NCBI GenBank assembly: GCA_032249055.1 | Contig: JAVVGP010000013.1 | Coordinates: 1-16,217 of the forward strand | DNA length: 16,217 bases | Source of the DNA: SCGC-AAA471-B05 sp032249055 | Lineage (GTDB): Archaea > Thermoproteota > Thermoprotei > Gearchaeales > Gearchaeaceae | Reading direction: 5' to 3' | Part shown: piece after piece, positions 1 through 7,128 of the stretch | How the letters are laid out: the number at the start of each line of letters is the position of its first letter | Position numbering within the stretch: the stretch's first letter is position 1 | Position numbers and translations under genes: made by a program | Notes under the pieces: generated by a model | The model's database searches: none | What the model was told of the DNA's origin: nothing | Seen by the model: only the letters and a program-made list of their open reading frames with translations

Positions 1-596
1 TAAATCATTCCTTATGCTTAACTTTTTACATTAATGTTGAAAATGATGATGAATATAAAAAACGAATTTTCTCTGGACTAAATTATATTCCTTCGATATT
101 TAGTTTTACTACAAATATAAAAAATGAACTTGGAGAATTTTCCAGAACTTCTTTAGTAGAAGGAGTTAAATCACAATTAAAAAAAGAATTTGATATTAAT
201 TTTACTACTTCAGCATTAACTCCATATGAAAATCTTTTATTAAAATCTCACATCGAAAAGCATACAATGAGCGAATGGATATATGGATATAGAAATGTAA
301 GAAGCTTCCTATCTGGAAATGTTAAAAGTGTAACTATAAATACAAAAGAAGGATATTTAACAGTAATAGCTTCATCTAATAGAGGATTAATTATGAATAT
401 TTATATTACTGGTGATTTTTACATCTATCCTCCTGAAGCACTTAATGCGCTTGAAACTTCTTTGCAATTCGCTCCTACAGATGATAAATATATTCAAGAT
501 TGTATAGAAAGATATATAAAAGTCGGAAAGGTAAAGCTTTATGGTATAGATACTAACGATCTAGTGGAAGGAATCAAAAGAGCTGTCATTCAATAA
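1..596 (+). CDS. lplA: Lipoate-protein ligase, 3' part (catalytic C-terminal end plus accessory domain)
   Basis: The frame is open from the window's left edge (first full codon at 3) to the stop at 596, giving about 197 residues, so the gene starts outside the window. The ATG at 267 is internal: the 88 codons before it are uninterrupted and protein-like. The first part ends in an LTPYE stretch and then HTMSEWIYGYR, which resembles the end of the LplA catalytic domain, where a Y/W-containing segment closes the domain. The rest has a VTINTKEGYLTVIA strand pair and IYITGDFY, followed by helices, like the LplA C-terminal accessory domain (Lip_prot_lig_C), with its GDFF-like motif. The family attaches lipoate to 2-oxoacid dehydrogenase E2 or glycine-cleavage H proteins in the cytosol. 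It overlaps the convergent endonuclease V gene by 36 bp. The catalytic N-terminus cannot be seen, so substrate use is inferred. Confidence 0.72.
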   Translation, partial: NHSLCLTFYINVENDDEYKKRIFSGLNYIPSIFSFTTNIKNELGEFSRTSLVEGVKSQLKKEFDINFTTSALTPYENLLLKSHIEKHTMSEWIYGYRNVRSFLSGNVKSVTINTKEGYLTVIASSNRGLIMNIYITGDFYIYPPEALNALETSLQFAPTDDKYIQDCIERYIKVGKVKLYGIDTNDLVEGIKRAVIQ

Positions 597-1280
597 TTTT
601 CTGGATAAATTTTTAGCAGTTTTTGTAGCTAATTCATGAGCTTTTAATAAAGGAAAAGGGTAACAGTTTCGAATACATTTAAAAAACACTTTTATACAAG
701 AATCCAAGTCAATTAAATTTCCTACGCTAATATAATAATCTTTATTACAAATTCTAATTACCTTTCCTAAAACTTCGTTTTCATATATAACATTTCCCAA
801 ATTTTCACTAATCCATTTAATGTTTCCTATCAATTTCTTTTTAGCAACACCTATTGTGGGCTTTTCAATCAAATATCCTACATAGCATGCTAAACCTGCT
901 TTATAAGGATGAAGTTTCCCATTACCATCTATTAAATAAACATCAGCATGATATTTTGTTTCTTTTATTAATTTTACCATATATGGACCTTCTCTTAAAA
1001 ATAACAAGGTAGGAATATAAGGAAAATTAACTGTAGTTATTTTTACTTTTTCTTCTATTACTTTATGATTAATAACATCGTAGATTACTATTGCAGTTAC
1101 TATTTTATTAGAAAAATAAGAACAATCCAAAGCAGCTACAGTTTGGAAATCCATCAATTTTTCTTCTTTAATCTTAGATGCAATGAATGTTTGAATTTCT
1201 CTTGCTTTTTTAATGTCACATTTAAATTCTTCAATTCTTTCTTCTATATTTTCCAAATATTCATGCGAAAATTCTTTCAT
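561..1280 (-). CDS. nfi: Endonuclease V (deoxyinosine 3' endonuclease)
   Basis: This protein of 239 residues has the full endonuclease V pattern. D52 lies in the first strand (AALDCSY), followed by FPYIPTLLFLREGP with the wedge tyrosine Y88 and metal ligand E97. DGNGKLHP provides D118 and H124, PTIGVAKKKL follows at 141-150, and SVGNLIDL is at 185-192. H215 sits in the C-terminal LKAHELAT helix. By family, it nicks DNA (or RNA) at the second phosphodiester bond 3' of inosine, repairing deaminated adenine, a frequent lesion in hot, acidic cells. The ATG at 1280 follows a TATA-like box by about 35 bp. The gene diverges from the metallo-hydrolase gene at 1376, and its last 12 codons overlap the tail of lplA. 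It is of usual length with all catalytic residues present, so it should be functional. Confidence 0.95.
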   Translation of the reverse strand: MKEFSHEYLENIEERIEEFKCDIKKAREIQTFIASKIKEEKLMDFQTVAALDCSYFSNKIVTAIVIYDVINHKVIEEKVKITTVNFPYIPTLLFLREGPYMVKLIKETKYHADVYLIDGNGKLHPYKAGLACYVGYLIEKPTIGVAKKKLIGNIKWISENLGNVIYENEVLGKVIRICNKDYYISVGNLIDLDSCIKVFFKCIRNCYPFPLLKAHELATKTAKNLSRKLLNDSSFDSFH

Positions 1281-1310
1281 TTATATTTCAAAACTATTGA
1301 TTGAATAATT

Positions 1311-1320
1311 AATTTAAAAT
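1311..1320 (-). promoter_or_regulatory. Probable TATA box for endonuclease V
   Basis: ATTTTAAATT on the minus strand lies 31-40 bp upstream of the ATG at 1280. This spacing would give a transcript with a leader of only a few bases. The assignment rests on position and base composition only. Confidence 0.4.
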
Positions 1321-1345
1321 AGTTTGTTTTTCTTACAGTAAATAG

Positions 1346-1358
1346 TTATATTTTAAAT
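1346..1358 (+). promoter_or_regulatory. Probable TATA box for the metallo-hydrolase gene
   Basis: TTATATTTTAAAT is centred about 24 bp before the ATG at 1376, as expected for a leaderless archaeal transcript. No Shine-Dalgarno motif precedes the ATG. Confidence 0.5.
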
Positions 1359-1375
1359 AGTTTATCTTATTTGAT

Positions 1376-1993
1376 ATGGAAATCTTTAAACTTGTAGTAC
1401 CTCCTTTAGATAATAATGTATACATAGTTTATGATAAAGAAACAAAAGAAGGTTATGTAATAGATGTTGGATTAGGAGCAAACGAATTAGCTTCTTATAT
1501 AAAAACTCATAAAATAAAAATCCTAGGAATTTTGTTAACCCATGCACATATAGATCATTCTGCACATGCTTTTTTGCTAAGAAAACTAATTAATTCGAAA
1601 GTAATGATTCATTATGCAGACTATAATTTACTTAAGGAATTCTTTTCAAGGGATTATCCTTATATTGATGAAAAATTAGAATATGAAGAACCAGATTATT
1701 TGTTTAAAGATGGAGAAGAATTTAAATTTGGAAAGTATAGTTTAATTGTTATAGAAACTCCAGGTCATACACCTGGTTCTGTATGCTTTTATGAAAAAAA
1801 TGAAAAAGTATTATTTTCAGGTGATACTTTATTCGCTGGTACTTACGGAAGAGTAGATTTTCCTTATAGTGATGAAAATAAAATGATGGAAAGTTTAAGG
1901 AAACTTGCAAGATTGCCTAAGGAGGTTAAAGTTTATCCTGGTCACTATGAAGAAACTAAGATAGAGTATGAATATTGGTTACAAGAGATTTAA
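1376..1993 (+). CDS. MBL-fold metallo-hydrolase (glyoxalase II-like)
   Basis: This protein of 205 residues is a one-domain metallo-beta-lactamase-fold hydrolase with the complete dinuclear metal site: THAHIDH (H56, H58, D60, H61), H131 in ETPGHTPGS, D150 in FSGDTLFAG and H190 in YPGHYEET. The arrangement and the GRVDFP segment at 158-163 match the glyoxalase II/YcbL group, which hydrolyses thioesters such as S-lactoylglutathione. As archaea of this type generally lack glutathione, the real substrate is unknown and may be another thioester. There is no signal peptide, so it should be cytosolic. The ATG at 1376 is set by a well-placed TATA box. The last 38 bp overlap the end of the convergent GIY-YIG gene. 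The fold and metal site are certain; the reaction is not. Confidence 0.9.
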   Translation: MEIFKLVVPPLDNNVYIVYDKETKEGYVIDVGLGANELASYIKTHKIKILGILLTHAHIDHSAHAFLLRKLINSKVMIHYADYNLLKEFFSRDYPYIDEKLEYEEPDYLFKDGEEFKFGKYSLIVIETPGHTPGSVCFYEKNEKVLFSGDTLFAGTYGRVDFPYSDENKMMESLRKLARLPKEVKVYPGHYEETKIEYEYWLQEI

Positions 1994-2387
1994 GATTTCT
2001 TCCGATATAAAATAAATGAGATCTACATTTACAATCGCTACAACCGAATTTACTTACATATTTAAATTTATTGTTATAAAATATTTTTGATATATCACAT
2101 TCGTTTTTGTTTAATAATAAAATAAAACCTATTATAATTGCATTTTTATTTGTAATTAAATAATCTATATGCCAATGTTTTCTTTTTATTTTACTTAAAT
2201 ATCTTAAAATTCTTGATTTATATGTTTTCTTTGAAGATCCTATATATAAATAGTAACCTTTTTTAAAATCAATATCTCCAATTTTTCCTATTTTTGTTTT
2301 AAATTTTTTCTTAATTTTTATAATTAAAATGTATGATCCTTTTAATTTTAAAATATTATTAAAGTTATTTAAATAACCATTTTTCAT
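1956..2387 (-). CDS. DUF123-type GIY-YIG nuclease domain protein
   Basis: This protein of 143 residues is a single GIY-YIG-type domain of the DUF123 group. The hallmark GYYLYIGSS is at 44-52 (GYY in place of GIY). It is followed by an arginine in RILRYL, then HWHIDYLIT near 72-80, and a conserved cysteine-rich end, KFGCSDCKCRSHLFYIG. The N-terminus is very lysine-rich, suggesting nucleic-acid binding. The biochemical role of the family is poorly known; members occur alone or fused to DNA-repair enzymes such as endonuclease III. The ATG at 2387 lies inside the last codons of cofE (23-bp overlap), so it is probably translated as the last gene of the F420 operon. It lies one gene away from endonuclease V, which fits a repair role, but that is inference. 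The gene is more AT-rich than its neighbours. Confidence 0.88.
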   Translation of the reverse strand: MKNGYLNNFNNILKLKGSYILIIKIKKKFKTKIGKIGDIDFKKGYYLYIGSSKKTYKSRILRYLSKIKRKHWHIDYLITNKNAIIIGFILLLNKNECDISKIFYNNKFKYVSKFGCSDCKCRSHLFYIGRNLKSLVTNIHTLS

Positions 2388-3123
2388 ATGGCATATTTAA
2401 CTTACTTGCATCTTCATCTTCGTTTGTTAATATATTTAATCCTCGAATTATTGCAACAGGTATTCCCTCATCTCCTTGTCCCATAACCAATTCAGCTGCA
2501 GAAGCCAATTCGTCAGCTATTGCAATGTTTTTAACTTGTAAAATATATCCTGCTCTATCGGCTTTTCCTCTATAGTCTTTAAAGATTTTAACTCCAGAAG
2601 CTCCTATAGCTAAGTTTATTTGTCCTTCTCTTAAAGGTCTACCATAAGTATCTGAAATTATTATGCCTACTTTTTTCCCTGTCTTTTTTTCAATTTCATT
2701 CCTTATAATTCTTGCACTTTTATCAGGATCTTCAGGCAACAAAGTAACATATTCTCCTCCTTTTACATTAGATCTATCTATACCTGCATTTGCGCAAACA
2801 ATGCCATGTTTAGTTTCAACGATCAAATGACCAGCTGTTGCTTTAACAATTCTTTTAGATTCTCTTAATACTAGCTCAACAAATCTTGGATCTTTTTGAG
2901 TAATTTTAGATAATATTATGGCTTTTTGCGAAGGTATGACATTATTTAAATTAACTATTCTTCCTTCCCATTTTGAAATTATCTTTTGGGAAATAACTAT
3001 AATATCATTATCTTGAAGTTCGATATTTTCAGATTTTATTTTATCTAAAATTATTCCTACAAGATCATCATTTTCTTTTATTTCTGGTAAACCTTCAATT
3101 CCTATAATTTCAATTTTTTTCAT
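2365..3123 (-). CDS. cofE: Coenzyme F420-0:L-glutamate ligase
   Basis: This protein of 252 residues matches the length of one-domain archaeal CofE, which adds one or more glutamates to F420-0 using GTP. The visible family motifs, in order, are VISQKIISKWEG (43-54), ETKHGIVCANAGIDRSN (103-119), LLPEDPDKSA (128-137), ISDTYGRPLREGQINLAIG (156-174) and DEGIPVAIIRG (218-228). It lacks the C-terminal FMN (nitroreductase-like) domain that the actinobacterial homologue FbiB carries, so it cannot itself supply a dehydro-F420-0 reductase activity. The ATG at 3123 follows the cofC stop by 2 bp, and its end overlaps the GIY-YIG gene by 23 bp, so it is tightly coupled in the operon. Confidence 0.95.
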   Translation of the reverse strand: MKKIEIIGIEGLPEIKENDDLVGIILDKIKSENIELQDNDIIVISQKIISKWEGRIVNLNNVIPSQKAIILSKITQKDPRFVELVLRESKRIVKATAGHLIVETKHGIVCANAGIDRSNVKGGEYVTLLPEDPDKSARIIRNEIEKKTGKKVGIIISDTYGRPLREGQINLAIGASGVKIFKDYRGKADRAGYILQVKNIAIADELASAAELVMGQGDEGIPVAIIRGLNILTNEDEDASKLNMPYEKWLFK

Positions 3124-3125
3124 TT

Positions 3126-3758
3126 TTAATTTTTTGTTATTTCTTTTATGTATTTAATGCTTTTTTTATTGATATTTAAAGTTTGAAAATATCTAAGTCT
3201 AATTATATCATCTAAATCTAAGCATATTCTTTCGTTGCTATAAATGGCTACACTATAATTATTATCTAAAGCATTTTTTAGATGTAATAAAAAACTACGT
3301 TTTCCTTCTCCAAATTCCAAACTTATTTTAACATAATTTCTTAGCATTAGAATATTTGTTCCTCCATCACAAGAAGGTCCTAATATAATTTCATAATTTT
3401 TTATAAGTTCTCTTAGGTTCTTGAAGTCTACAGGTTCTATTAATGGTAAATCTGAAGGAATTATTAAAGTTGCACCGTTTTCTTCTTTTTTCAAATGATT
3501 CAATGCAAATTCTAAAGCTTTATTTAATTCCTCTTTATTAATTAAAATTTCAATTTCTTTATATTTTTTAAATTCGCTTAAATCATCATAGCTTACTAAA
3601 TATATTTTATTTACCGATTGTGATAAAATACAACTATCTAATATATCTTCAAGCATCAATAAAGTAAGTGTTATTCGAGAATTTTCGTCTAAATATTTTA
3701 TTAATCTACTTTTGCTTTCGTTTAATTTTTTTAAGGGAATTAAAACATTAATTTTCAT
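3126..3758 (-). CDS. cofC: 2-phospho-L-lactate (or PEP) guanylyltransferase
   Basis: This nucleotidyltransferase, 210 residues from the preferred start, activates 2-phospholactate (or phosphoenolpyruvate in some lineages) with GTP for coenzyme F420 assembly. It has the typical N-terminus KINVLIPLKKLNESKSRL with nucleotide-binding Lys/Arg, LIIPSDLPLI, GPSCDGGTNILML, EFGEGKRSFLLH and a final LDLDD. I chose the ATG at 3758. The frame can be extended to a TTG at 3776, but that would overlap the upstream gene by 14 bp and add six residues (LRKHDE) before the conserved start. With the ATG, the gap to the preceding stop is 4 bp, inside an ATGATGAAATG cluster. It is the third gene of the F420 operon. 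The substrate cannot be settled from the sequence. Confidence 0.92.
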   Translation of the reverse strand: MKINVLIPLKKLNESKSRLIKYLDENSRITLTLLMLEDILDSCILSQSVNKIYLVSYDDLSEFKKYKEIEILINKEELNKALEFALNHLKKEENGATLIIPSDLPLIEPVDFKNLRELIKNYEIILGPSCDGGTNILMLRNYVKISLEFGEGKRSFLLHLKNALDNNYSVAIYSNERICLDLDDIIRLRYFQTLNINKKSIKYIKEITKN

Positions 3759-3762
3759 TTCA

Positions 3763-4524
3763 TCATGTTTTCTCAATATTAAAGTGCTCTATTATTGTTT
3801 TTAATTTGTTTATATCTTCTATAGCTAGCCTTCCTATTGATATATAATCACTACCGCTCTTTAAAAATAAGTTAGCAGTGTCAATATCACGAATGGAATT
3901 TCCTCCTATTATTATAATATCTTTGTTTTGATTCCTTATTCTTTCTATAACGCTTATATCAGGTAAATTTAAATAAGGATGCATAGCATCTATATGAAAT
4001 ATTTTTACTCCAAAATCTTTGAATAATTTAACTAATCTAAGTTCATCAGTAACATTGGCTCTAAATTTAATAATTAAAGGAATGTTAACTTTATTTAAAT
4101 GTTTTTCCAGCCAATCTAATAATAATGCAGGATAAAGTGCAAAGTACTGTCCTCCCCCTCTAGAAATTATTTCAGGCTGTCTGCAATGGAGATTTAATTC
4201 AATAAAATCTACATATTTATTAGAGATTTCAATTGCTCTCAACAATCCTTCTTCTGTGGCAAACCTTGCATTAATTATAACAGGAGCCAAACCTCCTATA
4301 ATCTTTACCTCATTCTTAATATATTCTTCCAACATATTCATTTCTATTACGAATTCTTTTCTTCCTCTTTTAACCATTAACATAGAAGCTTCCATTGTTT
4401 CTCTATCAAAATCTATTCCTCCTAAGGTAACAGCTCCTGCACCTAATTCTGCAACCTTTCTACAGAATTTTCCATCTGTTATCCCTCCTAACGCAGCCAA
4501 TATAACCTTGTTTTTTAATCTCAT
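3763..4524 (-). CDS. Dihydrouridine synthase-like flavin TIM-barrel protein
   Basis: This protein of 253 residues is a one-domain TIM barrel related to tRNA-dihydrouridine synthases and dihydroorotate dehydrogenases, which bind FMN. The features are IELNLHCRQPEI (108-119) with C114 at the place of the Dus catalytic cysteine, a lysine in IIKFRAN (K153), HIDAMHPY (177-184), the phosphate-binding IIGGNSI (205-211) and SIGRLA (229-234). It lacks the C-terminal helical tRNA-binding domain of true Dus enzymes, so tRNA may not be its substrate. It sits between cofD and cofC: its ATG overlaps the cofD stop as TAATG, and its stop is 4 bp before cofC. This placement strongly suggests a job linked to coenzyme F420. 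Similar short Dus-like proteins occur in methanogens with no settled function. The family call is fairly sure; the role is inference. Confidence 0.82.
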   Translation of the reverse strand: MRLKNKVILAALGGITDGKFCRKVAELGAGAVTLGGIDFDRETMEASMLMVKRGRKEFVIEMNMLEEYIKNEVKIIGGLAPVIINARFATEEGLLRAIEISNKYVDFIELNLHCRQPEIISRGGGQYFALYPALLLDWLEKHLNKVNIPLIIKFRANVTDELRLVKLFKDFGVKIFHIDAMHPYLNLPDISVIERIRNQNKDIIIIGGNSIRDIDTANLFLKSGSDYISIGRLAIEDINKLKTIIEHFNIEKT

Positions 4525-5447
4525 TATTTATAATAATGTTCTATGATAAATTTAGCTAATCTTATTCTATCTTCTTGGGTTTTTAATGAAATATTAGTTT
4601 TAACTAACTCCATATTTAATTTTTCAAGTCTCTCATCGTCTTCTTTTTCATCTACAATAAAAACATCTATAATATCTTCGTAAAGTTTTGCTACTTGATA
4701 TGCGCTAACCTCTAAACCTAAACTTTCCATTAATTTAGCAGCAGGGCCGCTGAAAGGTGAACCTTTAACAATAGGACTTACAGCAATTTTTTTAGCTTCA
4801 CTGCTGATTATAATGTTTCGCATTTTAGGTAAGCTTAATATTGGATTAATACTTGTAATAGGGTTGCTAGGTCCAATAATTATTAATTTAGACTTTAATA
4901 TTGCTTCTATTGCTTCATTAGGAATGCTTGCGTTTTCAATGTTTTCAAATATAACTGATTTTATTGGCATATTGCCTCTATGTAAAACCCAAAATTCTTG
5001 GAAATGTCTTTTTTTAATGCCATCAAATATGTATGTAGTAACTTTATCATTTGTCATAGGAATTATTTTGCAATCTATGTTAAGTTTTTCACATAAGAAC
5101 TTTGTAACTTCTGTTAATTTCATTCCAGATTTTAATAAATTAGTTCTTAAAACATGTATGGCTAAGTCCCTATCACCAATATGAAACCATGAATAGGTAG
5201 GAACAATTTTAGTTATCATTTCATGAAAGTTAAAAGTATCATTTTTTATTCCCCATCCTCTTTCTTCATCAAAAATTCCAGCTAAAGTATACATGACTGA
5301 GTCAACATCAGGACTTATATACAATCCGTAAATTTCTATATCATCTGCAGTATTAACAATTACATTTATTTCTTTTTGAGGGATAACTTTAGCTAAACCA
5401 TCTATTAGTTTTCTTGAACCTGTACCCCCACTTAATACGGTTAGCAA
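4524..5447 (-). CDS. cofD: 2-phospho-L-lactate transferase (F420-0 synthesis)
   Basis: This protein of 307 residues joins the activated phospholactyl (or enolpyruvyl) group to FO, releasing GMP and making F420-0 or its dehydro form. Family motifs run throughout: LTVLSGGTGSRKL at the N-terminus, VNTADDIEIYGLYISPDVDS (31-50), LAGIFDEERGWG, WFHIGDRDLAIHVLRT, IIIGPSNPITSINPIL, and SPIVKGSPFSGPAAKLMES near the end. The start is TTG at 5447; no in-frame ATG lies upstream, and the following residues align with the usual start of the family. A TATA-like box 19-27 bp upstream suggests a leaderless transcript beginning at or near the TTG. It is the first gene of the F420 operon and diverges from the rhomboid gene. 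Confidence 0.95.
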   Translation of the reverse strand: MLTVLSGGTGSRKLIDGLAKVIPQKEINVIVNTADDIEIYGLYISPDVDSVMYTLAGIFDEERGWGIKNDTFNFHEMITKIVPTYSWFHIGDRDLAIHVLRTNLLKSGMKLTEVTKFLCEKLNIDCKIIPMTNDKVTTYIFDGIKKRHFQEFWVLHRGNMPIKSVIFENIENASIPNEAIEAILKSKLIIIGPSNPITSINPILSLPKMRNIIISSEAKKIAVSPIVKGSPFSGPAAKLMESLGLEVSAYQVAKLYEDIIDVFIVDEKEDDERLEKLNMELVKTNISLKTQEDRIRLAKFIIEHYYK

Positions 5448-5458
5448 TTTCTTATTAT

Positions 5459-5473
5459 TTTTATATTTTATAA
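5459..5473. promoter_or_regulatory. Shared AT box of the divergent cofD / rhomboid promoters
   Basis: TTTATATTTTATAAA reads as a TATA box on both strands. Its centre is about 25 bp before the rhomboid ATG (5491) and about 19 bp before the cofD TTG (5447). The whole intergenic region is 43 bp, so the two promoters must overlap. Based on sequence and spacing only. Confidence 0.5.
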
Positions 5474-5490
5474 ACTTAAGAATATTAAAT

Positions 5491-6168
5491 ATGTTAAGCG
5501 TAAGAGGATTTTTAAGTAGTCATACAAATAAGCTTATTTTAGCTAATATTTTGATGTTTATTTTTATAATAGTTACGTACAATTTTATATCTGTTTATTT
5601 TGGCAAAAGACTTTATCATGCAAATTCACCTTTAGATATAATTACGGGAAGAAGCATATCTGGTCTACAATTTCTTCTTTCCCAAGTAAATTATCTCGTA
5701 ATTAACGGCTTTTTATGGCAGTTGTTAACTTCAATGTTTATTCATATAGGTATAATTCATTTAACATTTAATATGGTTGCGCTTTACATTTTTGGAAATT
5801 TGGTAGAAAATGCATATGGTAAAAGGAATTTTTTACTAATATATTTTATCTCAGGATTTTCTGGAAACATAGCTACTTTATTTCTTCTTAAATATCTTCA
5901 ACCTATGGGTGATTTTATTCCTTCTGCAGGTGCTTCAGGAGCTATTTTTGGTTTAATAGGAGCTTATGCTATGCTAGGAAGATTAAGCGGAAGTTTCGCT
6001 GCAGGATTATCTTATGCTATAATTATTTTCCTTTTTTCTTCATTATTTCCTGGTGTAAATATTTTTGCTCATCTCTTTGGTTTATTAGGAGGATTAATTG
6101 TAGCTTTTTTCTTAACTAGAAAATTAAGAAAGCATGAAGAAATTATTTACGCTATTGATTATTATTAG
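5491..6168 (+). CDS. Rhomboid-family intramembrane serine protease
   Basis: This protein of 225 residues has about six hydrophobic membrane segments and the rhomboid signature. After TM1 (about 15-35) comes WQLLTSMFIHIGIIHLTFN (76-94), which carries the usual H..H...N set (H85, H90, N94). The catalytic serine is S149 in SAGASGAIFG and the catalytic histidine is H194 in IFAHLFGLLGG. The ENAYGKRNFLLIYFISGFSGN loop (106-126) is also typical. It should cut transmembrane segments of unknown membrane proteins. The first loop between TM1 and the catalytic core (about 36-60) lies outside or beside the membrane. The ATG at 5491 shares a promoter region with the F420 operon, but no functional link is evident. 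Its end overlaps the convergent ureohydrolase gene by 17 bp. Confidence 0.93.
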   Translation: MLSVRGFLSSHTNKLILANILMFIFIIVTYNFISVYFGKRLYHANSPLDIITGRSISGLQFLLSQVNYLVINGFLWQLLTSMFIHIGIIHLTFNMVALYIFGNLVENAYGKRNFLLIYFISGFSGNIATLFLLKYLQPMGDFIPSAGASGAIFGLIGAYAMLGRLSGSFAAGLSYAIIIFLFSSLFPGVNIFAHLFGLLGGLIVAFFLTRKLRKHEEIIYAIDYY

Positions 6169-7084
6169 CATATTTTAAAAAAGATACCATACATTTTAAT
6201 ATAACATAAGCAGCAAATTTTGAAGAATATCCTTCATCAAGTATAGGATTTATCTCTACGATATCAATTACTTTAACGTTTTTAATTTTTAGAAGTTCAT
6301 AAAGTAAATTTATTACCTCATGAGGATATAATCCATTAAAACTTAAAGAGTTAACACCTTTTATGTAATGCGCATCAATAACATCGAAATCTATGCTTAT
6401 ATATAGTGATTTCACATCTTCAAAAAATTCTTTAATTTCTTTTACTACACTTCTTTCCCTTATTTCTTCTACGATGTAAAATCTGATTTTATCCTTTGCT
6501 TTAAGAGCGTAATATTTAGAATTGTAAAAATCCCTTATGCCTAATTGTGCTACTTTTATATTGTTAACCTTATTTATTATTTTTCTTAAGAATGAACCAC
6601 TTGTATCATAATTTTCTTTTGTTTCTCTTATATCATGATGAGCATCGAAAATCAGTAAGCCCAGCGGGCCTTCTTTAATGTATTCTTTTAATGACAAAAA
6701 ACTTGGAAATGTTATACTATGATCTCCTCCCAATAATATAGCTAATTTCGATTTTTTGTAGATTTCGTAAGTAGCATTAAATATATGATTAATAGTAAAT
6801 TCATGGTCTGTATGAGAAACATTAATATCACCAAAATCGCATATTTTAAATGAAGCTAAATCTAAATTTTCATAATACGAATATGTATTTAAACTATAAA
6901 GATATTCTCTAATGTATTTTGGTGCATATCTTGCCCCTGGTCTTCCAAAAGTTAAAGAATCGTAAGGCACGCCTAAAATTGCTACATCGCAATCTTCTCT
7001 TGATTTTCTAATTATATGTTTAATTTTTATTTCATTTTCATCTATTTTTGATATATCATATACTGGTTCAATAAATACATCCAT
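6152..7084 (-). CDS. Ureohydrolase (arginase/agmatinase/formimidoylglutamase family)
   Basis: This protein of 310 residues has the family length and a complete di-manganese site: LLGGDHS (H122), FDAHHDIR (D147, H149, D151) and ISIDFDVID (D232, D234), plus E277 in EINP. GRPGARYAPKYIREYL (47-62) is the usual N-terminal motif. The segment after the last metal motif, DAHYIKGVNSLSFNGL, departs from the common DPxxAPGTGTP, and the substrate loop TSGSFLRK (161-168) looks closer to formimidoylglutamase than to agmatinase (S-H-G/A). Possible reactions are therefore hydrolysis of formimidoyl-glutamate, agmatine, guanidinobutyrate or another guanidino compound. No histidine-degradation or polyamine gene is visible nearby. 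A TATA-like sequence lies about 18-27 bp upstream. The family is sure; the substrate is not. Confidence 0.88.
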   Translation of the reverse strand: MDVFIEPVYDISKIDENEIKIKHIIRKSREDCDVAILGVPYDSLTFGRPGARYAPKYIREYLYSLNTYSYYENLDLASFKICDFGDINVSHTDHEFTINHIFNATYEIYKKSKLAILLGGDHSITFPSFLSLKEYIKEGPLGLLIFDAHHDIRETKENYDTSGSFLRKIINKVNNIKVAQLGIRDFYNSKYYALKAKDKIRFYIVEEIRERSVVKEIKEFFEDVKSLYISIDFDVIDAHYIKGVNSLSFNGLYPHEVINLLYELLKIKNVKVIDIVEINPILDEGYSSKFAAYVILKCMVSFLKYANNNQ

Positions 7085-7101
7085 AAAATTATTTCTTTTT
7101 G

Positions 7102-7111
7102 AAACTTATAA
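7102..7111 (-). promoter_or_regulatory. Possible TATA box for the ureohydrolase gene
   Basis: TTATAAGTTT on the minus strand lies 18-27 bp before the ATG at 7084, within the 44-bp gap after the small upstream gene. The gene may instead be read through from the FrhB-like operon. Confidence 0.3.
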
Positions 7112-7128
7112 CTCCTAAAGCTTGAAAA

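Noticed and set aside
267..596. Independent 109-residue gene starting at 267
   Set aside because: The frame is open and protein-like from the window edge, with ligase-like residues before 267, so this is the end of a longer gene.
1065..1304. 79-residue plus-strand frame opposite endonuclease V
   Set aside because: It is rich in Phe, Ser and Ile, as expected from antisense AT-rich coding DNA, and lies inside a well-supported gene.
3759..3776. TTG start for cofC, six codons upstream
   Set aside because: It overlaps the previous gene by 14 bp and adds residues before the conserved N-terminus; the ATG at 3758 fits better.
4256..4546. 96-residue plus-strand frame opposite the Dus-like gene
   Set aside because: Shadow of the real gene; low-complexity Ile/Ser/Pro content and no family resemblance.
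4813..5184. 123-residue plus-strand frame opposite cofD
   Set aside because: Shadow of cofD, whose motifs cover the same stretch; hydrophobic look arises from the antisense of charged codons.
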